A stretch of 64,000 nucleotides of DNA from Pyramidobacter porci (GCF_009695745.1 NZ_VUNH01000001.1:124001-188000), one strand, 5' to 3'; counted from the stretch's first letter, positions 1-9,112 are shown. Numbers and translations: made by a program. The notes: generated from the sequence alone by a model not told the origin.

Positions 1-93
1 AGCGAAAATCCTGTATGGGCAACGCGCCCATGGGCGCAGTCGAAATTTGTGTAATCACACAGTTTAAATTATATTTTTTAAGGAGGAGTTTTC

Positions 94-1056
94 ATGAAAT
101 TGTTTTCTGCGGCAAAACGTCTTGCGTTCATCGGGATCTGTTTGTCGGCGCTGGATGTCGGCGGCTTGGGGACGGGCGGTTGGGCCCGCACGGTCGAGTC
201 GATGAACTTCACCTACGTGCAGTCGCCGCTGAACGTGCCTTCCATCGTCGAGAAAGCGCGGGGCAGCTTCGCCTCTTATTTTAAGGAACTCGGCCTGCCG
301 GTCGGCTACGCCAATCTGACCGCCGGGCCGCAGCAAACGGCGGCGCTCGCTTCCGGCGATCTGCAGATCCTCAACGCCGTCGGCGGCACCTCGATCATCC
401 TTGCGGCGGCCAACGGCGCCGACGTCAAGATCATCAGCATGTACAGCCGTTCGCCCAAGGCGTTCATGCTCTTTTCCAACGACGCGGCCATCGATTCGCC
501 GGCGGCGCTGAAGGGCAAGACCGTCGCCGGGCCGAAAGGCACCAATCTTCATGAGCTGCTGGTCGCGTACCTCAAAACCGGCGGCCTGACCATCGACGAC
601 GTCAAATTCGTCAACATGGGCATCCCCGCGGCGCTGGCCGCCCTCGAAGGCGGCACGATCGACGCGGCGCTGCAGGCCGGCCCCAGCGCCTACAACTGCA
701 TGAAGTCGGGCAAGCACCTGATCACGAACGGCGACGGACTGGTCGCGGCGCTCATCGCCACGGCGACCAGCCAGAAATTCTACGACGAGAACAAGGAATT
801 GGTCGAAACGTTCGAGAGAGCGCAGCGTTCGGTGCTGCAGTTCATCGCCGAAAATCACGACGAAGCCATGAAGATGACGGCCGAGGCTACCGGCCTGAGC
901 GTGGAAGCAGTGGAGGAAATGTTCCCCATGTACGATTTTTCCATGGACGTCTCCGAGAAAGACGTCGAAGATTTGAAGAAAACGGAACAGTTCCTGCTCG
1001 ACAACGGCATGATCGACAAAGAAATCGACGTGAAGACGCTCTTTTTGAAGCGCTGA
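94..1056 (+). CDS. NMT1/TAXI-like periplasmic solute-binding protein
   Basis: A 320-residue exported binding protein. Residues 9-28 form a hydrophobic signal-peptide core after MKLFSAAKR, and there is no lipobox cysteine. The body has the two-lobed layout of the nitrate/sulfonate/taurine (SsuA/NMT1) class, with a phosphate-loop-like stretch near AGPQQTAAL, the KGKTVAGPKGT segment near residue 140 and AALEGGTIDAAL in the second lobe. The start is supported by AAGGAGGAG seven bases upstream of ATG. No permease or ATPase lies inside the window; partners may be upstream of base 1. It ends at a strong bidirectional terminator. The substrate cannot be read from sequence. Confidence 0.8.
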   Translation: MKLFSAAKRLAFIGICLSALDVGGLGTGGWARTVESMNFTYVQSPLNVPSIVEKARGSFASYFKELGLPVGYANLTAGPQQTAALASGDLQILNAVGGTSIILAAANGADVKIISMYSRSPKAFMLFSNDAAIDSPAALKGKTVAGPKGTNLHELLVAYLKTGGLTIDDVKFVNMGIPAALAALEGGTIDAALQAGPSAYNCMKSGKHLITNGDGLVAALIATATSQKFYDENKELVETFERAQRSVLQFIAENHDEAMKMTAEATGLSVEAVEEMFPMYDFSMDVSEKDVEDLKKTEQFLLDNGMIDKEIDVKTLFLKR

Positions 1057-1072
1057 GGCAATTATGAACAAC

Positions 1073-1106
1073 AAAAAAAGGACTGCTTTTCAGCAGTCCT
1101 TTTTTT
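1073..1106. terminator. Bidirectional Rho-independent terminator
   Basis: Perfect inverted repeat: seven A, GGACTGCT, loop TTTC, AGCAGTCC, seven T. It sits between the convergent binding-protein gene and gdhA, so it can terminate both transcripts. Confidence 0.92.
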
Positions 1107-1143
1107 GTTGCTCTGAATCACAACGACGGCGGAACGGCGAAAC

Positions 1144-2418
1144 CTAGAGATACACTCCGCGCATTTCCGTGGCGTCGGCGACACGCTTGATGGCGGCGAG
1201 GAACGCCGCGCGGCGCATCTTCACGTTGTGCTCCTGGGCGTAATCCCAGACCTTCTTGAAATTGTCCTTCATGATGCTCAGCAGACGGTTGTTGTAGTCC
1301 TCTTCGGACCAGAAGAAACCGCCGAGATCCTGGCACCACTCGAAGTAGGAGCCGATCACGCCGCCGGAATTGGCGAGGAAATCGGGAACGACGAGAATGC
1401 CTCTCTGATCGAGGATCTTGTCGCCTTCGGGCGTGGTGGGGCCGTTCGCGCCTTCGACGATGTACTTGGCCTTGATGTCGCCGGCGTTCTTCTCGGTGAT
1501 GACGCCTTCCAGCGCGCAGGGCAGGAAGATGTCGCAGTCGCACGTCTGGATGGAATCGATCATCTTGACGCCGGGTTCCTTGTCGAGACCGGTGAGGAGC
1601 TTCTTGGGGTTGGAGGCGATCAGTTTGAACGCCTTGGCGATGTCGATGCCGTTCTCACTGTAGTAAACGCCGGTGATGTCGCTGATAGCGACAACTTTGG
1701 CGCCGGCTTCGGCAAGCGTCTTGGCAGCGAAGGAGCCGACGTTGCCAAATCCCATCACGGCGCACTTCATGCCCTTGATGTCCTTGCCGAGGGCCTTCAT
1801 GAATTCGATGGCGCAGGTAGCGACGCCGAGGCCGGTGGCCGCGTTGCGCCCCTTGGAACCCCAGAGCGGAATGGGCTTGCCGGTGAAGATCGCGGGCTCG
1901 AGACGGCCGCGCATACGGCTGATGGTGTCCATGAACCAGGTCATGACCTGACCGTTGGTGTTCACGTCGGGAGCGGGAACGTCCGTCCAAGCGCCGACGA
2001 CCGGTTCGATGCGGGCCGCGTAGGTGCGGCTCAAGCGCTCGAGTTCCTTCTTGGAGAGCTTCAGCGCGTCGACGCGCACGCCGCCCTTGCCACCGCCGTA
2101 GGGGATACCGGCCAGCGAGCATTTCCAGGTCATCATGAAAGCGAGGGCTTCGCACTCGTCGAGGCAGACGTCCTGGTGGAAGCGCACGCCGCCCTTGGCG
2201 GGGCCGACGGCGCTGTTGTGAGCGACGCGGAAACCTTCGAAGACCTGGATGGAGCCGTCGTCCATTTCAACGGGGACGGAGACGCAGGTCTTGCGCTCGG
2301 AATGGGCGAGAATGTCGGTGATCCCCTCGTCGAGCCCCATTTCCTCAGCCGCGCCGTAGAAGTTCTCGAGTGCCGTGCGAAGGAGTACATTGTCAGACTT
2401 ACGTTTTACCAAAGCCAT
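1144..2418 (-). CDS. gdhA: Glutamate dehydrogenase (Glu/Leu/Phe/Val family)
   Basis: Oxidative deamination of glutamate to 2-oxoglutarate, a central step for an amino-acid fermenter. The 424 residues match the usual hexameric GDH length. Visible motifs are PAKGGVRFH (73-81), MTWK (Lys99), GGGKGGV with the catalytic Lys111, VPAPDV with Asp151, and a Rossmann GFGNVGSF near 223-230. The start is fixed by AGGAGGTG a few bases upstream of ATG. It is monocistronic, with its own promoter and a 17-bp inverted repeat in the leader. The cofactor (NAD or NADP) and a possible Leu/Val preference cannot be settled by eye. Confidence 0.95.
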   Translation of the reverse strand: MALVKRKSDNVLLRTALENFYGAAEEMGLDEGITDILAHSERKTCVSVPVEMDDGSIQVFEGFRVAHNSAVGPAKGGVRFHQDVCLDECEALAFMMTWKCSLAGIPYGGGKGGVRVDALKLSKKELERLSRTYAARIEPVVGAWTDVPAPDVNTNGQVMTWFMDTISRMRGRLEPAIFTGKPIPLWGSKGRNAATGLGVATCAIEFMKALGKDIKGMKCAVMGFGNVGSFAAKTLAEAGAKVVAISDITGVYYSENGIDIAKAFKLIASNPKKLLTGLDKEPGVKMIDSIQTCDCDIFLPCALEGVITEKNAGDIKAKYIVEGANGPTTPEGDKILDQRGILVVPDFLANSGGVIGSYFEWCQDLGGFFWSEEDYNNRLLSIMKDNFKKVWDYAQEHNVKMRRAAFLAAIKRVADATEMRGVYL

Positions 2419-2440
2419 AGCAAAACACCTCCTGAGATTT

Positions 2441-2457
2441 AGCGGTTAAATACCGCT
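2441..2457. promoter_or_regulatory. Inverted repeat in gdhA 5' leader
   Basis: AGCGGT-TAAAT-ACCGCT, a perfect 6-bp dyad with a 5-base centre, about 22 bases upstream of the gdhA start. It could be an operator or a small leader hairpin close to the ribosome binding site. Function is inferred from position only. Confidence 0.35.
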
Positions 2458-2492
2458 TCAAACCGAACACATGCTACATCAATCACAATTTT

Positions 2493-2521
2493 ATTTTAAC
2501 ACTCTTTCCTGGTGAGTCCAA
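2493..2521 (-). promoter_or_regulatory. Candidate sigma-70 promoter for gdhA
   Basis: On the minus strand TTGGAC (2516-2521) is followed, after 17 bases, by TAAAAT (2493-2498). The -35 is a partial match and the -10 a 5/6 match. It would give a leader of about 65 bases containing the dyad. Confidence 0.45.
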
Positions 2522-2882
2522 TGCGTTTATGTGTATACAAGCCTTGTCCATAAGTTATGAATATCGATCGCCACTGTAATTATTGATATTTGCTGATTTT
2601 AGACGAAAAATAACTATATATTATTCATCTTTTTGCTTTGCAGCGATAAATATTTATAAAGCCTTTAATATATCTTCGGGGTGACGCCGGTGAATCGGCT
2701 CAGAAAAAATTTCGAAACGTCCGCTCTGTCGCGGCTCAAATAAAAAACCGAGCGAATGCGGGGCATTCGTCCGGCCAAGAGAGCGATTTTCCGAGTTTGG
2801 TGCGGGGGGAGCACTGCGAGCGCACAAGACGGCAGAGCGCCGTCGGACAGGAACGATCATTGTGAAAGATTTTGGGCGTTCA
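2522..2882. other. Intergenic stretch, no supported gene
   Basis: AT-rich at 2540-2660, then GC-rich up to the 3' end of the methyltransferase gene. A minus-strand open frame at 2654-2896 has no ribosome binding site and an arginine/proline/serine-rich translation resembling nothing I know. I see no RNA or repeat here. Confidence 0.5.
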
Positions 2883-3500
2883 CTAAGCCTGCGCACGAAA
2901 AAAAAGCGCCGCCTTTTCCTCGGCGTGATTTTGCGGCGTGTGGCAGTTATAGACGAACGCCGGCGGAATGTTGCGGAGAACGAACGAAATTCTGACCGAT
3001 TCGAAAAGGTGGCAAAAAAGGCGGTGCATTTGTCGGGAATATTGATAAGCGATGAATTGTCCGTTGGGTTTCAGACATGCGATCACGCCCTGGAGAATTT
3101 TGCCGGAAACTTCTTTGGGGAGCGTTGTCCACGGAAGGCTGGAGATGACCACGTCCAGCGAGCCTGGCCTGATGACCTGAGCGAGGTCGCAGGCGTCGGG
3201 AAACACGGCGATTTTAAGCTTGTTTTCGATTTTTTCGCGCAGTTTTTGATCCAGTTCGAAGACGGAAAGGCAGGCATCGGGAGAAATTTTTTTGAGCAGC
3301 GCTTCCGTCACAACTCCGGTGCCGGCGCCGAGTTCGGCAACGTCGGTCACTGCGGGCCAGTCCGTGAGCTTGAGCATCTCCTGAACGAGAAAGTGGGAGC
3401 TGGGCGCGACGCTGCCGATCTGCCCCGGCTGCGCGATAAAACGGCGCAGAAAAAGCAGGGTGCTCCGTCGAGGAAGCAGAGGAATCGGTTCTTTATCCAT
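2883..3500 (-). CDS. SAM-dependent methyltransferase, phospholipid N-methyltransferase-like
   Basis: A 205-residue class I methyltransferase. The SAM-binding motif I is AELGAGTGVVTE, the acidic loop after strand 2 is VFELDQ, and motif IV is SSLPW. Together with the N-terminal IGSVAPSS segment this is the pattern of the phosphatidylethanolamine/phospholipid N-methyltransferase group (COG3963), which is related to RsmA-type enzymes. The start chosen is the internal ATG (MDKEPIP), because GGAGG lies six bases before it. An ATG seven codons upstream overlaps that site and would lack one. It is divergent from the NhaC-like gene. Lipid methylation is a family inference; a small-molecule or rRNA substrate is not excluded. 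Confidence 0.72.
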   Translation of the reverse strand: MDKEPIPLLPRRSTLLFLRRFIAQPGQIGSVAPSSHFLVQEMLKLTDWPAVTDVAELGAGTGVVTEALLKKISPDACLSVFELDQKLREKIENKLKIAVFPDACDLAQVIRPGSLDVVISSLPWTTLPKEVSGKILQGVIACLKPNGQFIAYQYSRQMHRLFCHLFESVRISFVLRNIPPAFVYNCHTPQNHAEEKAALFFRAQA

Positions 3501-3506
3501 AAGAGG

Positions 3507-3511
3507 CCTCC
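3507..3511 (-). promoter_or_regulatory. Ribosome binding site deciding the methyltransferase start
   Basis: GGAGG on the minus strand with a 6-base spacer to the ATG at 3500. It argues against the upstream ATG at 3521. Confidence 0.7.
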
Positions 3512-3658
3512 GAATTGTCATGAAAAGATGAACGGGGCTTTGAAAGTCGTTCCGTAAAATGTGAACAATATTGTATCATAGATCTGCGGGCTGCATGAGG
3601 CAAAATGTCGACGGCGTCGTACGGCGTCAAGAAAACCATGGGCTTAAATATAAAACAG

Positions 3659-3687
3659 TTGACGCCTCCTGCTGTAATTTTTAAAAT
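3659..3687 (+). promoter_or_regulatory. Sigma-70 promoter for the NhaC-like gene
   Basis: TTGACG, 17-base spacer, TAAAAT: 5/6 matches in both hexamers at ideal spacing, about 45 bases upstream of the gene. Confidence 0.75.
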
Positions 3688-3729
3688 CAAACTCTCCATT
3701 TGTTGAACGTTATTACGGGGGGTGCGGGG

Positions 3730-5040
3730 ATGGATCTTGTCGCAGCATTTGTCTTTTTCGCGGGAGCGATGGCGGTGGGGCTCGGTTGTCGTCTGCCCAT
3801 GTTCTGGGCGATGATCGTCGGTTATTTCGCTTTTGTCGCCGTGGGGCTGCACCGGGGGTACCCCCTTGGCGTTCTGTTGAAAATGTCATGGCAGGGCGCG
3901 AAGAATTCGCTGATCGTCATTCGCGTTTTGCTGCTGATCGGCATGCTGACGGGACTGTGGCGTTCGGCGGGGACCTTCGCTTTCCTGGTAACGTGGGGAA
4001 TGCGCCTGGTCAAACCTTCGTTGTTTATTCTCGCGGCCTACGCGCTTTCCTGCGGATTGTCCTACGCGATCGGCACCTCGTTCGGCGTCGCCGGCACTCT
4101 CGGCGTCGCCCTGATGGCCTTGGCTCGCGGCGGCGGGGCCAACGAGCTGATCACCGCGGGGGCCATCATGTCCGGCATCTACTTTGGCGATCGCTGTTCG
4201 CCGGCATCGTCCTGTGCAAATCTTGTTGCGTCGTTGACGGGAACGGAACTTTACAACAACATCAAGCTGATGATGAAAACTTCTCTGGTGGCGGTCGTGG
4301 GGTCCTGTTTGTTCTATTATCTTCTTTCCCTGGCCTACCCCATGCCACGCGCCGACAGCGGCATGATTTTGTCCTTGGAGAAGAGTTTCAATTTGACGCC
4401 ATGGGTGATTGTTCCCGCGGTGATCATGTTTGTGATGCCGCTGCTGAAAGTGCGGTCACTCTATGCTTTTCTTGCCAGCATCGCCTTTGCCTGGGGCTGC
4501 ACGGTGTGTTTTCAGCACGCTTCTTGGGACAACTCGCTTCGATACGCCGTCTTGGGTTTTTTCGCCGAGCCCGGTTCGGCGGCGGCGCTGTTTAACGGCG
4601 GCGGGCTGAAGTCCATGCTCGACATGTGCGCCGTCCTGTTTATTTCCGGAACCTATTCGGGAATTTTCGACGGCACGCATATGCTTGACGGTCTTCAGGA
4701 ACGCCTTGCCGGCTTTATGCGCCGAACGAGTTCCTTTGCCGCTTTGACGCTGGTCGGCATTATTGCCAACGGGATTTTCTGCAATCAGACGATTGGCATC
4801 ATGATGACAACTCAAATGATGAAGAGGCCTTATGAACGCGCGGGGCTCAGTCGCACGGAGCTGGCCCAAGACATTGCCAATTCGACGGTGGTGACGGCGG
4901 GACTGATCCCCTGGTGTATCGCCTGTTCCGTGCCGCTGGCGATGCTGGAAGTCTCGGCTCAGGCTCTTCCGTATGCCGCGTATCTTTATTTGCTCCCGCT
5001 TTCCTACGCGCTGATGAAAAAGATCTGGTTCAAAAGTTAA
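3730..5040 (+). CDS. NhaC-family Na+/H+ antiporter-like permease
   Basis: An integral membrane protein of 436 residues with about 11-12 hydrophobic segments. The centre carries the NhaC hallmark: GTSFGVAGTLGVALMAL, followed by AGAIMSGIYFGDRCSP with the conserved Gly-Asp pair in a re-entrant helix. The family exchanges Na+ (or an organic anion, as in malate-lactate antiporters) for H+. I prefer ATG at 3730, preceded by GGGGGGTGCGGGG, over an in-frame TTG at 3700. A near-consensus promoter lies directly upstream. The gene stands alone, followed by another ion-transporter gene with its own promoter. Substrate unknown. Confidence 0.8.
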   Translation: MDLVAAFVFFAGAMAVGLGCRLPMFWAMIVGYFAFVAVGLHRGYPLGVLLKMSWQGAKNSLIVIRVLLLIGMLTGLWRSAGTFAFLVTWGMRLVKPSLFILAAYALSCGLSYAIGTSFGVAGTLGVALMALARGGGANELITAGAIMSGIYFGDRCSPASSCANLVASLTGTELYNNIKLMMKTSLVAVVGSCLFYYLLSLAYPMPRADSGMILSLEKSFNLTPWVIVPAVIMFVMPLLKVRSLYAFLASIAFAWGCTVCFQHASWDNSLRYAVLGFFAEPGSAAALFNGGGLKSMLDMCAVLFISGTYSGIFDGTHMLDGLQERLAGFMRRTSSFAALTLVGIIANGIFCNQTIGIMMTTQMMKRPYERAGLSRTELAQDIANSTVVTAGLIPWCIACSVPLAMLEVSAQALPYAAYLYLLPLSYALMKKIWFKS

Positions 5041-5177
5041 TCGCCCCGAAGAACGCGAATGGCCAACGGGTCTGTCTCCCTTTGTTGCCGTTCGGAGGGG
5101 AGGCGTTTGTGCAGGCGCACAAAGAATTCAAGGGGCTGGCTCGTAACTTGCAATGTGTTGTTTATGTGCTCTTTGCC

Positions 5178-5205
5178 TTGCGTTTTTTCCGGATTGAGCT
5201 ATACT
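5178..5205 (+). promoter_or_regulatory. Candidate promoter for the ArsB/NhaD-type transporter
   Basis: TTGCGT, 16-base spacer, TATACT, about 95 bases upstream of the ATG at 5299. The -10 matches 5/6; the -35 keeps only the TTG. Confidence 0.5.
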
Positions 5206-5298
5206 GCGCTATGTAATTTGAACGCATATTCTCCGTTCCAGCGCACCGGACAGGCGAAGAAAACGCTTCGCGATATCATTTTGCTCAGGAGGCATAAC

Positions 5299-6582
5299 AT
5301 GGACATCAGAGCTTGGGCGGCGTTATCCATCTTTGTCGGCGTCATCGTCGCGATCGCCAGCGGCAAGGTGAAATCGACGACCGCCACGCTGCTGGGCGCC
5401 TCGGTGATGGCGTTGAGCGGTCTTCTTTCCGGCGATCAAATCGTCGCGGCGATCGACCACAACACGGTCGGTCTGCTCGTGGGCATGATGATCGTCGTGG
5501 GGATTCTGTCGAAGTGCGGCGTGTTCCAGTATATCGCCGTCAAGGCCGTGAAGGTGACCGGCGGCCGGGGCAGTTTAATCCTCTGGTCGATCTCGTTTAT
5601 CACGGTGATCCTTTCGGCGTTTCTCGACAACGTCACGACGATTCTGCTTGTGACGCCGGTTGTTTTGTCGCTCTGCGACCTGATCGGCCTCAAGCCGCTT
5701 CCGTTTCTGATGATGGAGAGCTTCGCCTCGACCATTGGCGGCACGGGAACGCTGATCGGCGATCCGCCCAACATGATCATCGGTTCCATCGCCGGACTTT
5801 CGTTCAATGATTTCATCAGAGTGATGACGCCTGTCGCCTTGATTGTCTGGGGGAGCGTCACGCTGTACCTGGAGCGCTGCTACCGTGCCGAGCTGAGCGC
5901 CGTGAACGCCGAGGCGACGGCCCGCCTGAACCAGGTTGACGAGTCGAAGCTGATCACTGACCGGCGGCTGATGGCCAAAGCGCTGCTCGTCATCTTCTTT
6001 GTGCTCGTCGCGTTTGTGCTGCAGAAGCAAATCGACGTCGAGCCCTCGGTTTCCGCTCTGACGGCCGCGGCCGTGCTTCTGATCATCACCGGCGTCGACG
6101 ACGCGACGATCATCCGCGACGAAGTGGGCTGGACGACGATCATTTACTTCGTCTCGCTTTTCGTCATGGGGGGCGGGCTGCGCGCCACCGGCGTGATCAC
6201 CGCCATGGCGCACGGCATCGCGACGCTGTTTTCCGGATCGCCGCTGGCGATGGCCTTGGGGATTCTTTGGGTTTCGGGCATTGCCTGCGTCTTCATCAAC
6301 AGCGCGGCTTTCGCGGCGATCTTCGTCTATGTCGTCGCGGAAATCGCTTCGGCGACCGGCATGCCGGCGACGCCGCTGTACTGGGCGCTGGCTTTGGGCG
6401 CCTGTCTCGGAGGCAGCGGCAGCTATCTGGGCGCGGCGGCCAACGCTGTGATGGCCGACCTGGCCGTGAAGAACAACGTCGGCATTTCCTTTGGGTATTT
6501 CATGAGGATCGGGCTGCGGGTCGTGCTGATCTCTCTGGTTATTTCTTCCGCAGCGGTGTATGTGATCTGTAAATTGTCGTAG
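5299..6582 (+). CDS. ArsB/NhaD-type (SLC13-like) ion transporter
   Basis: A 427-residue polytopic membrane protein of the ion transporter superfamily: two homologous halves of about five spans with a hydrophilic linker near residues 195-225. The family signature SAFLDNVTTILLVTPV (near 110) and GGTGTLIGDPPNMIIG (near 150) is clear. The second half repeats the pattern in FINSAAFAAIFVYVV and GGSGSYLGAAANAV. The start is the ATG preceded by AGGAGGCATAAC; the frame stays open further upstream but without an initiation signal. Known members transport Na+/H+, arsenite, citrate or dicarboxylates. Here the ion is unknown. Confidence 0.82.
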   Translation: MDIRAWAALSIFVGVIVAIASGKVKSTTATLLGASVMALSGLLSGDQIVAAIDHNTVGLLVGMMIVVGILSKCGVFQYIAVKAVKVTGGRGSLILWSISFITVILSAFLDNVTTILLVTPVVLSLCDLIGLKPLPFLMMESFASTIGGTGTLIGDPPNMIIGSIAGLSFNDFIRVMTPVALIVWGSVTLYLERCYRAELSAVNAEATARLNQVDESKLITDRRLMAKALLVIFFVLVAFVLQKQIDVEPSVSALTAAAVLLIITGVDDATIIRDEVGWTTIIYFVSLFVMGGGLRATGVITAMAHGIATLFSGSPLAMALGILWVSGIACVFINSAAFAAIFVYVVAEIASATGMPATPLYWALALGACLGGSGSYLGAAANAVMADLAVKNNVGISFGYFMRIGLRVVLISLVISSAAVYVICKLS

Positions 6583-6636
6583 AATCATGGTGCGGGGAAC
6601 ACCATTCGAAATCGATCGTTAAAGGGGCTGAGTATT

Positions 6637-7116
6637 GTGAAAATCGGCGAGTTGATGGACCGCGACCTTACAGCGCTGCACGAGGAAAACACCGTGGCGG
6701 AAGCGATCGAGACGCTTTTGCGGCATCACATGACGGGGCTCCCGGTGCTCGACGAGGACTGCCATGTCCTCGGTTTTGTCAGCGAAGAGGACATCATCAA
6801 ATCCGCGCTGCCGGATTATGTTTCCAAGCTGCCCTCTTCGGCGTTCCTTCCCGATTACGGGCAGTTCTCCGTGCGTCTGGCCGCGGTCGGCGCCAAGACG
6901 GTGAAGGACATCATGCACCGAGGCTGCGTTGCCTTCGATGTGGACGATACGGATTTCGTCGTCGCGGCGGAAATGATCCGCCGGCACATCAAAGTCGCTC
7001 CCGTCCTCAAGGACGGCGTGATGGAAGGCTATATCAGCCGCGCCTACCTGATCAAGAGGATGATGCGCGCGGCGAAACCCGGAAGCGACGCGGAAGTTTT
7101 GGACGATCAGCACTGA
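6637..7116 (+). CDS. Tandem CBS-domain protein
   Basis: 159 residues made of two CBS domains: one at roughly 1-60 (GELMDRDLTALHEENTVAEA, TGLPVLDED, LGFVSEEDI) and one at roughly 88-145 (VKDIMHRGCVAFDVDDTDFV, VAPVLKDGVMEGYISR). Such stand-alone pairs bind adenine nucleotides and usually regulate a partner. The start is GTG, preceded by AAAGGGGCTGAG. It follows the ion transporter by 54 bases and ends at a strong hairpin, so it probably forms one transcript with the transporter. A role as energy or nucleotide sensor for that transporter is inference from position. Confidence 0.8.
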   Translation: MKIGELMDRDLTALHEENTVAEAIETLLRHHMTGLPVLDEDCHVLGFVSEEDIIKSALPDYVSKLPSSAFLPDYGQFSVRLAAVGAKTVKDIMHRGCVAFDVDDTDFVVAAEMIRRHIKVAPVLKDGVMEGYISRAYLIKRMMRAAKPGSDAEVLDDQH

Positions 7117-7157
7117 ATACGAAAAGGGAGGCCGGCAGCGGGCCTCCCTTTTCGTAT
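7117..7157 (+). terminator. Rho-independent terminator after the CBS gene
   Basis: A perfect 17-bp stem (ATACGAAAAGGGAGGCC and its complement) around the loop GGCAGCG, beginning one base after the stop codon; the 3' arm contains four T. It separates the transporter/CBS unit from recQ. Confidence 0.85.
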
Positions 7158-7206
7158 CTGGTGTAGAATAGGCGGGAAGATCATTTGAAACGGAGGCGGA
7201 AAAACG

Positions 7207-9075
7207 GTGGATGAAAAACTGAAAATCTTGAAGCAATATTTTGGCTACTCTTCCTTCCGCCCCGGCCAGGAAAAAACGATCGACGCGCTGCTCGGCGGGC
7301 GGGACACTTTCGCCGTGATGCCGACCGGCGCGGGAAAGTCCATCTGTTATCAGATCCCGGCGCTTTTGGGGCGCGGCGTGTCGCTGGTCGTTTCGCCGCT
7401 GGTGTCGCTGATGAAAGACCAGGTCATGTCCCTTGTGCAGATGGGCGTGAAAGCGGCCTATATCAACAGTTCGCTGACTCCGGCGCAGATCCGCGTCGTC
7501 CTTGACCGGGCTTGCGGCGGGCAGTACAAGATCATCTACGTTGCCCCCGAGCGTCTGTTGACGGGCGGCTTTTTGCAGTTCGCGCAGAACGCGCCGATCG
7601 ATTACGTGACGGTCGACGAGGCGCACTGCGTTTCCAAATGGGGGCAGGACTTCCGCCCCAGTTATCTGGACGTAAGGACGTTTGTCTCCGGACTGCCGAA
7701 GCGGCCGGTGCTCGGCGCCTTTACGGCCACGGCGACGGCGGAAGTCAGGAAAGACGTCGTCGATCTGCTGGGGCTGGACCGTCCGTACAAAGTGGTGACG
7801 GGATTCGACCGGAAGAACCTCTTTTACGAAGTGCGCCGTCCGACCGACCGCCGGGCGGAGCTGCTGCGCATCGTCAAGGACTTTTCCGGGCGCAGCGGCA
7901 TCGTGTATTGCGCCACGCGGAAAAACGTGGACGAAATATGCGAGATGCTTCGGGACCGAAACGTTCCCGCCGCGCGCTACCACGCCGGGCTCGACGACGC
8001 CGAGCGTTCGCGCAGCCAGGACGACTTCGTCAACGACCGCGTCGGCGTCATGGTGGCGACGAACGCCTTCGGCATGGGCATCGACAAGTCGAACGTTTCC
8101 TACGTCGTCCACTACAATATGCCCGGCGATATGGAAAGCTACTATCAGGAAGCCGGACGGGCCGGACGCGACGGCGAACCGGCCTGGTGCATCCTGCTCT
8201 ACGGCGCGCAGGATGTGCGCACGCAGCTTTTTTTCATCGAACGCATGGGTGAAAATTCCGAGACGGCCGCTGGAAACCTGAACGAGCTGCAGGAATTGGC
8301 GCGGCTCCGCCTGAAAGGCATGATCGATTACTGCTTCACTTCCGGCTGCCTGCGCGCCTATATTTTGAAGTATTTCGGCGAAGAGCCGCCGGCCCGCTGC
8401 GACAACTGCGGCAACTGCCAGAGAGTCCTCGAACAGGTCGACGTCACGATCGACGCGCAGAAGATCCTCTCCTGCGTGAAGCGCGCCCATGAAGCCTGGG
8501 GCGTCAAAGTCATCATGGATGTGCTGCGCGGCAGCAAGGCGGCCAAACTGCGCGAGAACGGACTCGACGGGCTGACGACATACGGCATCATGGCGGACGT
8601 TTCCGAGCAGCGCCTGCGCGACACCATCTTCTATTTGACGCAGGAGAAATACCTGGCCAGTTCCGGGGGCCAGTATCCGCGGCTGATTTTGGGCGAAAGA
8701 GCCGCGGAAGTGCTTCGCGACCGCAAGAATATCACGGCGCCGCTGCCGCAGATCGAGAGCCGGACCGTCCGCGGCGAAAAGAAGAAGCGCATGCAGGCGC
8801 AAATGACGTCCGGTTCTCGGCCGGAACTTTACGAGCGGCTCAAGGCGCTGCGCTTCGAGATCGCCCGCGCCAAAGGCGTGCCCGCCTTTATGGTGTTCAC
8901 GAACGCCGCGCTGACCGACATGAGCGAAAAAATGCCGCGGAACATCGACGAGTTCCTCGAAATTTCCGGCGTCGGCGAGCGCAAAGCCGCGGAGTACGGC
9001 GAACGCTTCGTCGCCGCTATCGCGGACTGGCTGAGCGAACGGCGGCCGTCCGCGGGAAAAATAAGGAACCGATAA
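7207..9075 (+). CDS. recQ: ATP-dependent DNA helicase RecQ
   Basis: A 3'-5' SF2 helicase for recombination and fork repair, 622 residues. In order: Walker A PTGAGKS (39-45), DEAH box with aromatic-rich loop VDEAHCVSKWGQDFRPSY (from about 137), motif VI AGRAGRDGEP, and a zinc-binding region with four cysteines (CFTSGC, then CDNCGNC, near 375-400). A winged helix follows, and an HRDC domain near the C terminus (ELYERLKALRFEIARAKGVP). The start is GTG with CGGAGGCGG upstream. A hairpin separates it from the convergent rsmA. Confidence 0.95.
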   Translation: MDEKLKILKQYFGYSSFRPGQEKTIDALLGGRDTFAVMPTGAGKSICYQIPALLGRGVSLVVSPLVSLMKDQVMSLVQMGVKAAYINSSLTPAQIRVVLDRACGGQYKIIYVAPERLLTGGFLQFAQNAPIDYVTVDEAHCVSKWGQDFRPSYLDVRTFVSGLPKRPVLGAFTATATAEVRKDVVDLLGLDRPYKVVTGFDRKNLFYEVRRPTDRRAELLRIVKDFSGRSGIVYCATRKNVDEICEMLRDRNVPAARYHAGLDDAERSRSQDDFVNDRVGVMVATNAFGMGIDKSNVSYVVHYNMPGDMESYYQEAGRAGRDGEPAWCILLYGAQDVRTQLFFIERMGENSETAAGNLNELQELARLRLKGMIDYCFTSGCLRAYILKYFGEEPPARCDNCGNCQRVLEQVDVTIDAQKILSCVKRAHEAWGVKVIMDVLRGSKAAKLRENGLDGLTTYGIMADVSEQRLRDTIFYLTQEKYLASSGGQYPRLILGERAAEVLRDRKNITAPLPQIESRTVRGEKKKRMQAQMTSGSRPELYERLKALRFEIARAKGVPAFMVFTNAALTDMSEKMPRNIDEFLEISGVGERKAAEYGERFVAAIADWLSERRPSAGKIRNR

Positions 9076-9083
9076 CGAACAGA

Positions 9084-9112
9084 ACGCGCGATGATCCGGG
9101 ATCATCGCGCGT
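9084..9112. terminator. Hairpin between convergent recQ and rsmA
   Basis: ACGCGCGATGATCC with its complement around a very short loop, located nine bases after the recQ stop and 20 before the rsmA stop. There is no clear T-run on either strand, so terminator activity is likely but not certain. Confidence 0.55.

Noticed and set aside
1-93. GCGCCCATGGGCGC palindrome and TGTGTAATCACACA in the leader of the first gene, considered as operators.
   Set aside because: The window starts too close upstream to judge promoter context; short GC palindromes are common at this composition.
2654-2896. Minus-strand open frame of 80 codons next to the methyltransferase gene.
   Set aside because: No ribosome site, overlaps the methyltransferase 3' end, and low-complexity translation.
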